DNA of 64,000 nucleotides from Acanthochlamys bracteata (lineage: Eukaryota > Streptophyta > Magnoliopsida > Pandanales > Velloziaceae): positions 2,086,461-2,150,460 of the forward strand of contig CM034139.1 in assembly GCA_019914995.1 (NCBI GenBank), read 5' to 3'. The notes under the pieces are model-generated. The model was not told where the DNA came from and did not search any database. It worked only from the letters and a program-made list of their open reading frames with translations. Of the stretch, positions 1 through 11,930 are shown one piece after another (position 1 is the stretch's first letter; each line of letters begins with the position of its first letter). The position numbers and the translations under genes are program-made.

Positions 1-584
1 TCGATGTTAATAAAGAACTTTTAAAACGTGATTACTTGCAAAGCCATAACCTATTACAGATGAAGTCTATAAAGATAAATAAATAGAGCACTTTAGTGGA
101 ACCAAACCTTCTTCGCATAAAGAAAGTAATTACCAATTTGAAAGTCATGAATTCCAGCATTTTGCATCTAGAAAGAATTATGCTGCAGACATAACTACAA
201 CAAAAAGAATCTGAATAGCTATCTCTTGTTTCCTGCATGCATGGAATAGATGACATACTTATACCAAACAAAAACTAATATGAGTGAAACGTACCAAGTA
301 GTAAAACAATAATACTATGTCTACCTGAAAATTGGGATTTGTAACATCCCTAACGACCACAAAATCAGTGGTGCTATTGCAGACTTAAGTTGCAAAAACC
401 TTTAGAAACACTGCATTATTTGACATCCAAAACAGCCTGCAGCAGTTGTTGCATCTGCACAGAAAATAAATGCAAGCATACCAAGCTGAAAACTATTACA
501 GAGAATAATAAAGACCACCATGGTAAAGCTGAAGACATCAAACTGATGTCTAAGGACTAGGGCAGCTCCACAAGATACTGTGAG

Positions 585-1500
585 ATCTTTTAACCTAAAA
601 AGAAGATGTAGAGAGGCAAAACAAGTAATGCTGAAGAAGACTAATCAACATACGCTGTACCAAATGAATTCAAAAGGCAAGCAACCTAATTCGCCATGAA
701 AAGCACGCTTGATTCATTGAACACAATGACGAAATGTTGACCCTCAACCAGCGCTCACTTGGTTCTTTTGACATGGAAAAACGCAGGAGAAAAAGAAATC
801 AATTAGTATGCAAGACAGCTACAAATGACGAACCAACAGGTCCAACAAAAGAAGAAGAGAACTTAGCTAATAATTCAGCGGGCTGCTTAATCAATTGATT
901 TGCATCCAGAAAGGTTCGCGCCTCTAAGCATAACTCTTTTGGTTATTTTACCTAAATCGAAGAGCATGATAGGGAAAAAAATCAGCTTGAAAGCATGCCA
1001 ACAATACCAAGTAGCACAAAAGGATTTGGCAAAGTACGCAATCTAACTAAGCAGGCGAATTACCTACCTGATTGATAGCGTGCATTAAAGATAGGTTGAC
1101 CTTCCAACAGTGCCCGATTCTTTAAATCTGAAGCAAAGAAGGACAAATGAAAACAATGACTCAGATTAGGAGAAGTAAGTAATCAAACTATGCACGAAAA
1201 TGGCTGCTTGATTGAATGGTTGTACCAAAGATTGACAGCAGTCCAACCAGCACTTTATTGGTTATTTTTACCTCAGAACAAATAGGGAGGCAAAAAAGAT
1301 AATTAGTATGCAAGCAAACTTATGAAACTTAAGAAGCAAAAGAAGGATTCAGAAGAAGGAAACTTAACTAAGCCGGCAAATGGCTGTTTGATTGATTGCT
1401 TGCAGTGAAAATAAGTTGACCATCGACCACCACTATCTGCAGCTACTTTTGGAAGAGCTGGCAAAGCAAACTAAACTAAAAGTTCATTTGAGACACAATC
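585..1500 (-). repeat. Tandem array of ~175-bp monomers (left block)
   Basis: Degenerate monomers recur about every 145-180 bases. The landmark on the plus strand is a variant of TTGGTTCTTTTGACATGGAA, seen near 590, 762, 942, 1,115 and 1,258. Each monomer also carries a version of AACTTAACTAAGCA, GACTGCTTGATTGATTG and GTTGACC. On the minus strand each monomer reads as a pyrimidine tract, an AG, a purine-rich start and a conserved GTTAAGTT. That is the layout of a duplicated exon plus its intron. No reading frame is shared by all monomers. Confidence 0.8.
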
Positions 1501-2627
1501 CATTCTGCAAGTGCTACCATATACCCAACAACAGAACAGTAGGCTAGTGAGTCAGTTAGAGTTTTAGACAATTAAACAAGAGTTTTGAGAAACTTCTTTG
1601 TAATTTTATATATAACAAGATCCGAGACTGTGACCTCAAACTTGGTGTAGAACAAATTTAAGAAATATAGGCCTTGCTAATTTTGTCTAATATACTAGAT
1701 TGTCAAAAGTATCCAAGATATCTTCCCATCAATTAATGACCAAAAATTCACAGTTATTTAAGGACCTAAACTGTTCTTTCCACTTGTAACAAAAAATAAC
1801 AAACAAAATATAATAACAATAAAAGAACAAGAAAACTTTCAGGTGTCACTTTCAGTAACACCAGCATTTAGTTTAAGAAATATAGGCCTTGTTGGGAATG
1901 ATAATCCACGTCCTTTTTGCCTTCATCAGGTGCGGTTTTTGGTTGACTCAGGACATGGCCTGATAAAAGTTCATTCAATAATTGATGATGCTGATATATT
2001 GCACCAAAAAATTGGAGATGTGTCATTAGTTTGGACTTTTGTTTGAAACATTGGACATGGCTTCAAAGTCGGTTTGTGTGTTTTGGTTTGGTTTGCTTCA
2101 CTTGCCCACCAATGACTAACTTTGCAAATAATTGGAAGGGTTTACTATAGATCTTATAAAATAGATTGCGAGAGGGCTTGAATTTATTTTAAAACTATAT
2201 TTAAAAAATAGATTTGCTAAATATTTAAAAAACGGGTAATTATTTATCAATCTCTCTTGACCAACGGAATTCTTTTTTAAGAACCTTTCATATTTTGAGT
2301 TATACAAAAACCCTTGGGATGCTCTAAATTTTATTTTTCCATTCTTGAAGTATTTTCATTTTATCCTCATAATAATATTATTAAAATATTTCAAAGATGT
2401 ACCATCCACCTCAATCTAATTTTATCGTCTTCTTTGTTTTTCATCTTAATCCATTTTCCTGCCTAAAGTTATTCACACTATTGTAAATCAGCCTTGCTTA
2501 GATTTACTCTAGCAAGATCAACCATTTGAAAGATCCAGACCTTCTACAGTACTCTCAGTCAAATACTACTAAGGTAACAGAAAAGAAAAGGAAAATACTC
2601 AGCATGTTATGAGTCAAAACAAAAAGT

Positions 2628-2656
2628 GAGAGAGAGAGAAGAGAGAGAGAGAGAGA
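2628..2656. repeat. (GA)n microsatellite
   Basis: A short, slightly interrupted GA run sits inside a repeat module. The sister modules near 51,530 and 54,080 have much shorter GA runs, so the tract expanded or contracted after the modules were duplicated. Confidence 0.9.
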
Positions 2657-3469
2657 ATGTACTTGAAGTCCTTCAAGTTATTCAAGCAAACCAGACCAGA
2701 TTGTTAGCTGTTTAAGATCAATTCAACCTGCTATGCGACAATTTCCACATCAACATCGAATGCATTGAACGCATGCTAACCTTTGCAGACAGCACTTTGT
2801 TGGTTCTTTTAACTTGAAACAGAGCAGGAGAAACAAAAATCAAGGTGCCAGAAAGTAGTCAATGGAGATTAAAGAAATAAAAAGGTATGAACAAATCAAA
2901 GCACAGAAAAAAAAGCAATAGAAATTACCAAGAGCAAAGCTCACTGAATAGCTGGATGATTTATCTTCTTAGGGAAAAAACAAATTTCCTTGAGATTTTA
3001 TCAAATTAGTAGAGACCTGAAATGTAAATAAAGCAAAACAGATTAGAACTAATTAGTATCAAAAAACAAACCAAAGGAGGAAGCAAACCCCAAAGGTATA
3101 TTCAAGAATTAGCAATCTTTAGCAAAGAATGAAATTAATTTAGAATACAATGACAAACACCTAAAAGTCATGAAGTCTACCATTTGCATCTGGAAGGTAG
3201 TATGCTGTGCAGCTGCATATAATACAACAAAAAAAAAAAAATCTGAATAGTCATAGCTCTTGGTTTGTAAACAAACATTCTGAAACTCATGGACTATATG
3301 AAAAGCCATTACCATTACACTCTAAATTGGTTGAGATTTTATCAGATTAGTAGAAAAAACTAATAATATGTGAACACACCAACGGGCAACAACAACGATT
3401 GGAGTGATGTCAACTTGACGGTGATGAAGATGTCAACCTGGTGGTCAAGGACTAGGAAAACCCTAGGGG

Positions 3470-4260
3470 AGGCCGTTAGATCTTTTAACTTAAAGGGAAG
3501 AGGAAAAGAGACAAAACAATCAATGTACAAGAACTTACAAATAATAGCTGGATTCAAAAAAGCAGGCACATTAACTACCCACGAAATGAGAGGCTTTTTT
3601 CATTTAAAGCACTGAAGGCATGTCGAACCTTCAACTAGCACTCAATCAGTATGCAACAAAGCTAACAGCTAACAAGCAACATGTCGTATTGAAGAAGAGA
3701 AGTTCGCCGTCCAGCCTAAACTCCAGTGGTTTTCTCAACCTGAATTAAAGAGCAAGATAGGAAAATTTGTTCAGCATGCTAGCAAGCCAAAATTCAAACC
3801 AGTAGTCAAGTACCTAGAGAAGCTCATAACTTAACTAAGCAAGCAAATGACTACTCGATTCTTTAGATTTGAATGGAAGAAGGAGAAATGAAAAACACTT
3901 TTAGTATCTAAGCAAACAAACAAGAAGAAGCTAAACAAGGACTCAGAGAAGCGAAGGATTCGAAGAAGCAGGCAACTTAACCATAGAAGAATGCTACTAC
4001 TTGATTGAATGCCTTTATCAAAGAAAGTAGGTCGTCCAACCAGTACTTCGATGCAAGGCAGGAAAGATAATCAGTATGCAGAAAAACAAAGAACTTAAGA
4101 AGCAACAGAAGGATTCAAAGAAAAAGGAAACTTAACTAAGCAGTCAAACGAATGCTTGATTTGATTGATTGCTTGCAATGAAAAAAAGTTAGACCACCGA
4201 CCACCACTAACTGCAGCTATTTTTGGAGAACCTCACAAAGCAAACTACGCAGAAAAGGTG
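3470..4260 (-). repeat. Tandem array of ~175-bp monomers
   Basis: Same monomer family as at 585-1,500, with landmarks near 3,485, 3,640, 3,730, 3,860 and 4,030. The copy at 55,315-56,060 is very similar and retains the same monomer order. At the right-hand start of the downstream direction, a short minus-strand module (about 3,439-3,489) can be read as LKDLTASPRVFLVLDHQ, bounded by AG and CAG|GTTGAC. Sister modules near 52,690 and 42,020 keep a recognisable version of this peptide. Confidence 0.75.
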
Positions 4261-7200
4261 ACTTGAGACATCATCTTCTAACCTGAAAAAATGAACATGA
4301 AGAAAACAAGAAAAATAAGCAAGTTAAGGAGAAACGAAGAGAATCAGGTAAGCAAACGATTTAACGGAAAAAGTAAAATGATTGCTTGATCCATTGCCTG
4401 CATTGAAAGAAAGTGGCTACTCCATATGGCGAAAGCCCTACAGCTGCATTCAGATGCCTTGACAAAGCGTAAGTCAGCTAAAGAAGCAATTTAAGATGTG
4501 ATTATTCTAGTAAAAGCAACAAATAGCCAGATAATGCAACAAATAAAAATTTTAAACCACTTGTTTGTGAATGCATGTAAAAGATTGAATTCCATTGGAC
4601 CAAACAAAAACAAATATGAGTGTAGCACTACTCCAAGTAGTAAAACGATAATATTAGCCGTACCTGATAATAATGAATTGAACATTCCTCACGACCATGA
4701 CATTGGGTCGCATTATTCCGGACGTAAGCTTCAAAATCTTCTAGAACAAACACAGTTGTACAAAATCCAATACAATTTCAATAATCCGGCATCTGCAATG
4801 AAAATAATAGGAGGAAATCATATCAAGTCAAATTATTTACAGAAAAAAAGGAAAAAATTCAAACAAGCATAGCACAAGAAGACGAATCAACTTACGCCGC
4901 AATAATGGATTCAAAGAAGCTGGCCACTTAACTAGCCATCAAGAAAGTCACTTGAGTGATTGAAGGCATTGAAGAACAGTTGGCCATCTAACCAGCACTC
5001 AATTGGTTATTTTGACATGGAACAAACTGAGAGAAGGAAAAACTAATTAGTATGCAAAAAAGCTATTAAGAAGGAACAGGACGAATCAAACAAGAAGAAA
5101 ACTTAACTATCAACAGTGCAACCAGTTGATCAATTGCTTTGCATTGAAGAGAAGTTCGCAGTAATGAAGCTCAAAGAACAACATAAATTCACATGTAACG
5201 AATCACACTTCTGTTTCAGATGGATGATTTTATCTTCTCAAGACAAATCTGCCTCAGGCCTATAACCAAGTACTAGAGAAATATCAAGGATGGAGTCAAA
5301 TAGAAAGTCAATAACCATACTGCTCCAAAACAACACAAATAATAGCAATTTTAAATGCAAACAAAAGAACATATCACCCACTCCTATCTATTGTTTCAAA
5401 TGATAGGTCTCACCTTTATAGAAATTTATAGAGAAGAATTTAGAAATTTCAGCTCAATTTGATTCATAGTCCTTTTCAACCAATGCCAAGTTTTCACCTT
5501 ATTAGATAACAAAGACTTTTGAATTTGAAAAAGCTACTTTTACAACAAGTTACAACCTTATTTAGTAATAACCATGAAATGGGTAGTACTAAACGATCAT
5601 ATACCCCTAAAATACTATTCTACTTTTTGATCCAAGAGGTCCTATTGTTGCTCTTTAATAAATTACAAGAGGCGAAAAGCTTACAATGAAGAAAACAGAA
5701 CCAAAATTTAAGTGACATAAATTAAAAATAAGAATTTAATTCCAAAGAACATCAAGAGGCTTTGCATTCAACCAGTGGACTGACATCCGAAAACAAACCA
5801 CATTGGTACAATAGATTGTCCAATCAAGAATGATGCTCACCTCTGCTCTAGCTGGATGATTTATCTTCTCAAGAAAAATACAAATCTTCCTCATCCTACA
5901 TCAAGTACTAGACAAACATCAAGGACAGAGTCAACAAAAAGTCAATAACCATACTACTCCAAAGAAAAAAAATTGAACATAAAAAACATCCACTCAATGG
6001 CATCCATCATATTTAAAATTTTCAACCAGAAAATGAAACTATTGATCCATATTCCTATTCACCTAATCTCAAGTTAAATGATAAACACTACCAACACAAA
6101 GTAATCATATAGAGCTTAAAAAGCGACTATTGATCCATAATTCTATTCACCTAACCTCAAGTTAAATGATAAACACTACCAACACAAAGTAATCATATAG
6201 AGCTTAAAAAGCTCTTAGTACTTTCTTAGCGCTACCTCCTAACTTTAAATTGTTGCCTATAAAAGGTGAAAATGAGTATTATACTCCAACTACTGATTAG
6301 CAAGAATGAATTCAATTGAAAACCAAAACTTAGCCGATATCAAGAAATTTTTTTTCCTTTATCCACTTAAAGTTTGATTATTTATTAATTCAATGACAAC
6401 TCTTGATTGGCTGGATTATTCTTAATCAATTCATGATCAGCTTGATTATTGTTAGAGGAAAGAGACACAAGTAAAATGACTAGACAACAAGCTAAGCTGG
6501 GAGTCAAATCTAAACAGCACATAGCCATTAATAAAAACACAACTAGTGACATGCACATAAAACATTTCCAAAATACCGTCTTGAAACCAAAAATCGTGAA
6601 GATGGTAAAAAAAGAATTGCGAAACCATGATGGCGAAGGGAGATATAATGAACCTATGAATCCAATCAGATATTGTGCCACTTGTGTCAAGTTAGCATTA
6701 AATTTAACATACCTGCTTAGTGTTTGGGACTTCAAGTTGTGAAATACGGAATTCTAATATCGCACTTCAATAGTTAAACATTTGACTGAAGGAAAGCTCA
6801 TTTGAAAGAAATGAATAATAATGAAAATAAAATTAAAATACAGGAAATGAAACAAAAAAATTACTAAATACTTGTGAGAATATGTAAATATCATCCATAA
6901 TATCAGGGAATAGATTAACTATAAAAGTGATTCCCCAGTTCCTGCATCACTAATTAGATAATATTAGACTAGAAATTTATTACAGCAATGCATGATGCAA
7001 AGTTCTTGCATAAGTGTTCCGAATAGGCATAATGGCAAACCTTGTAATCCTAAACAATTTTCAAAAAAGAAGTGCTCAATTGTAATCGAAGATAAAATTA
7101 AACATATTAATTTTAAGGAAACTCAATATATTCCAATTCATAGCATTGAACAACTACCTCGATTTCTGTACTACTGCCACATTCACATCGCCATTCTCAA

Positions 7201-7605
7201 CCTAAACGGATAAACAACTAAGACAAGAAAGCTCATTTTGAGAGCAATCAGTAACAAATCCATTAATCTTCGATGTAATCAGAATGCTTTACTCTGTAAG
7301 ATTATTTAATAATGCTAGTGCAAGCAACAGGAGACTTTATGAAAGATTTACCAAACAGTAGCATTCGTTGTGTTTAATGGAGGACTATTGCACAGTGAGG
7401 CAAATGGACACAAAATCTTGAGAGCAGCAAATGCCAAAAAAATATCAAAACTATCTACTTTACTGTTAAACAGAGAACATTAAATTTGTAAAGAGTTCCC
7501 CACACAAGATTCAATGTATACAAATTCCACAGGGCTGGATGGAGCATGAAAAGAACAAAGTGTAAATGATCAACCAGCAACATTAATTCATTGGGAACGA
7601 CTCAC

Positions 7606-7713
7606 CTCTGCAATAGCTGGATGATCCATCTTCCGAGGACAGATACATATCTCCCTCACGCATCCAAAATGCACTAGAGAAACATCAAGGGTGAAGTATA
7701 GAAACTTCATAAC
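7606..7713 (-). pseudogene. Open exon-like module, 36 codons, phase 0
   Basis: On the minus strand this segment is preceded by a CAG acceptor and followed by GAG|GTGAG, a canonical donor. It is open for all 36 codons in phase 0, ends in a peptide resembling MDHPAIAE and contains REICICPRK. Sister modules end in variants of LRKIC..PE.IN.PAIAE: 21,479-21,593, about 5,846-5,960, about 12,570-12,690 and about 44,470-44,590. The 21,479 copy is open, while the other three carry stops or frameshifts. I do not recognise the protein family. The conserved phase-0 borders suggest an origin as a coding exon; the broken sisters suggest decay. The copy near 57,480 has lost its donor through a deletion. Confidence 0.45.
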
Positions 7714-8130
7714 CTGCTAATCCAAAATAAAATTGATTACAGTCTTTCTAATTTATACATAAACAATTATCCACTTAATGGTATCTACTGTATTAAGCTC
7801 AAGTTTCCCATTTACAGAAATCAGACCACAAAATTTAGAAATCAGAATTTCCATCTCAATTTGCTCTATAATTCCTTTCAACAAACCCAAGTTTCCACTT
7901 TATAAAATAAAGAAAGTTTTTCAAATTTAAATCATATGTTTCTAATAGTTACAACATTGATTATAATAATCATGAAGGATGGTACTACTAAACAATCACA
8001 TATCCTAAAATACCATTCTATTTGTTAACCCAAAATGTCCTATTGTTACTCTTCCATTAATTGGAAGAGGCCAGAAGCTCACATTGAAGAAAATATCGCC
8101 AAAATTCTAGTGACAAACGCTAAAACTAAA

Positions 8131-9710
8131 AATTCAATTCCATAAAACACCATTACCTTTTGCATTCAGTCAGAAGACTGTCATAATAAAGTTGCAAATC
8201 ATGAAACAGAACGATGTCCAAGCAGCTTGCTGCAAGAATTATAACCACACATGCAGTGTCACATAATTCACTACGCAACACTGTAAATAGGTTTCTATTG
8301 CTCATCAGGAAGAATAGAATGCTATTACATTTAAACTACCATTTATTATCTTTTCCCTCAGCTATACATATCGTATTATCCGTTGTTTACAAGAATCCAA
8401 AAATACAAAATCTTGAGCTACATTAATGTGAATATTTCCATTGCTTGCTATTTCCATAAAGGATTTAATAATTTCTCTAATCGAATCACTTTATATTTGC
8501 TAAACACGCAAGCTCTTTGCTCAAAGGCAAAACTGCATGATGCAACATATGTGCAGTGCAAGAAAATAGAAAATAAAAAATAAGAAAATAAAAACTCACT
8601 AACCTCAAAAAATACTGCATGTTAACTCCAAACTTACTGGCTTCAATTGGCATCGTATAGGTAAATGAGCTGTCAGTATTTTGGTAGTTTGAACCTATTA
8701 CTACCTCGTTTGGTACTCATGATAGTTGTCGTGTTATTATTATGTAATTGCACAGGATCACCACTTGAGTTTATAGGTGAGACTCTACCAGAATTTTGAA
8801 AATTTGGTACGAGTTGGGTTTTGAGTTAAGCATTGGTCTACGTTTAATAGGCTGGGTCAAGCTTAGTCCAATGCCGGTCAAGACACCAACCTGGGCCATG
8901 ACAGGCACTAAAGTGAAAAGCCAAGTAAGGCTTAAGGTTGGCCCAGCTTAGGTCGTGACATATAGGTAAACAAATCAAATTATACTTAACCACTATCACT
9001 TGAAAATAGTTGAAATACAAACATATAACATTCGTATAGGGGCCACGATAAACTCCACATAAATCACAAGAACTACAGTTTCTAGAGCTTGGGGAATGTA
9101 TTAATTAAAATGAAAACATGCAGCAAAAGGTTTTTCCTTTGTAAGAGGAATGTGCCCTCTCAGACCTTACAAATCATTTCCTTTCAGTGTGAGAGAACTC
9201 TATCTAAAGGATATAAAATGTTTAGATAAACTTAGCCAAGTGAAGACACCACAAGGTCGATATGTCAATAGACAAGTGCTTGCAAATTCAAGGCATCAAT
9301 CAATATGATTGCTTAAAATGCCATAATAAAGAACTTTAAAATATGATTACTTACAACGCCATAAAATACTAGAAATCAAGTCTTTTAAGACAAAACAAGG
9401 CCGCTTTAAAAGACTTGTACTCTATGTTGTAGCAGGAAAGTTGACCCAAAATGTAAATGCTTGAAGAAAGTAATTACCAATTTGAACCAACACCAAAATG
9501 ACGAGGTTTAACTAGCGGAGGAAGCACATACCCAAATAGTAACCATGATGATGTTCAAACAGCGCAATCCTATGTCACTGGTTCTTCTAACCTGAAAGGA
9601 TGAAAATGACAGCAAATACAAGAAAACTAAGTAAGCACAGTGGAAACAAGAGAATAAGTTAAGCAAACAACTTAACTGAGAAGGTAAATGACTGCTTCAT
9701 TGATGTGCCT
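8131..9710 (-). repeat. Repeat-family segment between the long duplication and the higher-order units
   Basis: No gene is seen. The segment continues the minus-strand module family. A module ending at about 8,604 has donor GAG|GTTAG, a border shared with about 13,268, 20,641 and 48,712. Positions about 8,660-8,990 have no counterpart in sister modules and look like an old insertion. That part is slightly GC-richer and has a run of proline- and glycine-like codons without a frame, and I could not define its ends. From about 9,000 the sequence matches 48,840-49,080. Confidence 0.55.
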
Positions 9711-9713
9711 TAA

Positions 9714-9902
9714 GGGCCTCTTAGATAGCTAACTAAGGCTAAAACTAATAACTAGATTACTTTGTCAAATCTTCCCTCCTTCTACTCGGTCATGCTTCTT
9801 TATTTACACTATAAGCGTTCATACAAGAGTGGAATTCCTCAATTAAACAAACTCCTACAATGTAGTGTTTTACTGAAATTAAACTAAAACTCATAGAGTC
9901 CC
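9714..9902. mobile_element. Tourist-like (PIF/Harbinger) MITE, complete copy
   Basis: A 189-bp segment begins GGGCCTCTTAGAT and ends as the inverted complement of GGGACTCTATGAG. It is flanked by TAA on both sides (9,711-9,713 and 9,903-9,905). A three-base TAA/TTA duplication and GGG-starting terminal repeats are the known signature of Tourist-type MITEs. The terminal repeats are imperfect, so the element is old. It sits inside the repeat family, since flanking DNA resembles the uninterrupted module near 43,100-43,160. A second full copy is at 17,233-17,420, and the right part only is at 13,491-13,570. Confidence 0.6.
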
Positions 9903-9905
9903 TAA

Positions 9906-10285
9906 TGGACCTAAACTCCTAAATGCCAAGTGGATGCAAGCACCCCTGCACCCGGGTCACCATTTAGAAAGTGACCCGGTACAGTGTTTGGCGCCAAGGA
10001 CACCATTCAAATGGTGTCCTGGCGCCCAGACCTGCATCTGGTTCCAAACCAGGAACTGAATGCATTAGGGTGCCTACCTCCAGGAACATGCTCATGGCTC
10101 ACACCCAAGGCATGTCTGACAGCCTGCCATCGGTCTCCGGCGTGGCCTCCAACTCCAGCGAGGCTGCTCCGACGAATGCAGTCCACCATTTTCCCCTTCT
10201 GTTTTCCCTGTTTACTGCCCTTCTACTGCTTCTCCTTCCTCCATGGCATCCCTGCTCCCATCAGGTACATCATTCATCCATGTCC
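9906..10285. repeat. GC-rich palindromic insert, copy 1
   Basis: This island is far richer in GC than its surroundings and contains strong inverted repeats. CCGGGTCAC at 9,952-9,960 pairs with GTGACCCGG at 9,971-9,979. A stem of 17-18 bp with a two-base loop and one bulged A lies at 9,990-10,026, with GGCGCC at both ends. A smaller CTGGTT/AACCAG hairpin follows. Open frames of 60-117 codons occur in three frames because stops are rare in GC-rich DNA; none resembles a protein I know. Related modules elsewhere (for example about 43,130) lack it, so it is an insert, present in all three tandem units. Confidence 0.7.
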
Positions 10286-10594
10286 CTGCATCTGTATTCA
10301 AATGCATTAGCAAAGCAAAAATAATGCCTCAAGCAACTTAAGATGAATTTATCCTGGTAAAAGCTGCAAATACCAGAAAATAGAGCCAGTAAACAGTGAA
10401 ATTCCATAGCTAATTTACAACGCAATGACAAACCCCCAAAGTCATGAATTCCACAATTTTGTATCTGAAAAAGAAATTATCCTGCAGAGAAACCAAAAGC
10501 AAATCTTGGTTATTATGTGCAAAAAAAGATGAATACAAAAACGCAATAATAGGAGTGGAACACACCAAGCAATAGACAGAGATCCTAGGTGTAC

Positions 10595-10723
10595 CTGAAT
10601 ATTATGAATTGCAACATCCCTCATGACCACAACATCTGATGGCATTATTGCACAATATGTTAGAAAAGCATCCAAAAACATCACACATCTACAAATCCAG
10701 AAAATTTCCGATAGTTGCTGCGT
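10595..10723 (-). pseudogene. Open exon-like module, 43 codons, phase 0 (unit 1)
   Basis: On the minus strand it is bordered by CCATTGCAG and CAG|GTACAC and is open for exactly 43 codons in phase 0. It begins TQQLSEIFWI and contains a hydrophobic stretch, followed by PSDVVVMRDVAIHN. The tandem copies at 14,265-14,393 and 18,107-18,235 are also open over the same 129 bases. More distant sisters contain stops or frameshifts: about 345-465, 4,660-4,795, 41,735-41,860 and 43,390-43,525. The family is not recognised. It is either a surviving exon or a module kept open by chance in recent copies. Confidence 0.45.
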
Positions 10724-10839
10724 CTGCAATGGCAGTAAAAAGCAACCATACCAAGTGAAAATTATTATTAAAAAAAATACCATGAGATTAACGCTGAAGA
10801 TGTCAACCTGATAGTCAATGACTTGGAGAATTTTAGCGG

Positions 10840-11930
10840 AGACAGTTGATCTTCTAGCGTACAGGACAGACAAAGGGAGGCCAAATAATAGATGTGCAAG
10901 AAAACTAATCAGCATACGCAACAAAAAGAGGATTTGAAGTAGGCAAACTAGCTATCCAATAAAAAGACGCTTGATTTATCAAAAGCACCAAGAAGAAAGT
11001 TGACTCTCAAGCCAGCACTCAATTGGTTCTTTTGACATGGAATGAAGTTGTAGACACAGAAATCAATTAGCATGCAAGAAATCATGAATGAAGAACCAAG
11101 AGGTCCAACCAAAGAAAAAAGAAACTTAGCTAACAACATGACCAATTGCTTGATCAATTCCCTTGCATCAAACAGAAGTTTGCCTTCCAACTGAACTCCA
11201 TCTGTTCTTGTTAACCCTAAATAAAAAGAGAACAGAAAAAAAAAAAGCATGCAAGTAACCCAAAAAATTCTAGCAGCGTAAAAAGATTTGGAAAAGCACC
11301 TAACTTAACTAATCAAGTGAAATGACTGCTTGATTTATTGCCAGCATTGAAGAGAACTTGATCCTCCCACCAGCACTAACGATTCTTTAAATCTGAAGAG
11401 AAGGAAAAATCAAAAAATAATTTAGTACCTAACAAAACAAAGAAAGCTAAGGAGCTAAACAAGGACTCACAAAGAAGCAGGTAAGTGACTACACGACTGA
11501 TTGCCATGCAAGGAGAAAAATGTAGAACACCTAACTGCTACTCCATTAATTCTTTGACCTAAAAGGATAAGAGATATATGAAAAAAAAATCAGTATCAAA
11601 CAGGTTAAGAGATTATGGATCAAGAAAAGAGTTAAGAGAAGCAGGAAAATTAACTAAGCATGAAAGCTGCTACTTGATTGGATGCCATTCACAAAAAGTC
11701 ACCCGTCCAAGGAGCACTCTATTGCCTTTTTGCCTTAGAACAAAGAGGGAGGAAGGATAGATAATCAGTATGCAAGAAAACTAAAAACATTAAGAAGCAA
11801 AAGAAGGATTCTGAGAAGAAGGAAACTTAACTAAGCATACAACGAGTGCTTTATTGATTGTTTTGCAGCAAAACAAAGTTGACCACCGAGCACCACTAAG
11901 TGCAGCAACATTGGAGAACTGAGAAAGCAA
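10840..11930 (-). repeat. Six-monomer ~175-bp array (unit 1)
   Basis: Landmarks occur near 10,852, 11,025, 11,205, 11,382, 11,548 and 11,728, giving spacings of about 166-180 bases. On the minus strand, the monomer near 11,120-11,215 stays open for about 30 codons (LTRTDGVQLEGKLLFD is visible). The same frame in its neighbours has stops. The near-nucleosomal period and the repeated AG...GTTAAGTT borders are the most regular feature of the block. Confidence 0.85.

Larger units (their letters stand above)
1..8130 (-). repeat. Complex exon-module repeat block, left copy of a long duplication
   Basis: This stretch has no conventional gene. It is built from short modules that also occur at 8,131-22,950 and 41,410-57,978, all in the same orientation. 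Read on the minus strand, modules are flanked by polypyrimidine-CAG and GT, as exons would be. Positions 1-8,130 match 49,084-57,978 module by module; for example the first 300 bases differ from 49,084 onward by only scattered substitutions. The right copy contains an extra internal duplication and several deletions. No frame stays open across neighbouring modules. Seen: repeat structure, splice-like borders and shared order. Inferred: a decayed or non-coding minus-strand transcription unit. The parent gene is not recognised. Confidence 0.75.

Noticed and set aside
585..1500. CRISPR-like or centromeric satellite array
   Set aside because: Monomers are too long and too diverged for CRISPR, and the context is a plant nuclear genome. 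They occur as short arrays mixed with other modules, not as a homogeneous satellite.
9971..10324. Overlapping open frames of 60-117 codons in the GC-rich insert and its copies
   Set aside because: Three frames and both strands are open at once because of base composition. Indels between the three copies shift the frames freely, and no protein motif is visible.
10442..10924. 160-codon minus-strand frame as a single gene
   Set aside because: The frame runs through the predicted introns on both sides of the 129-base module. Its copy in unit 2 is much shorter, so only the module itself looks meaningful.
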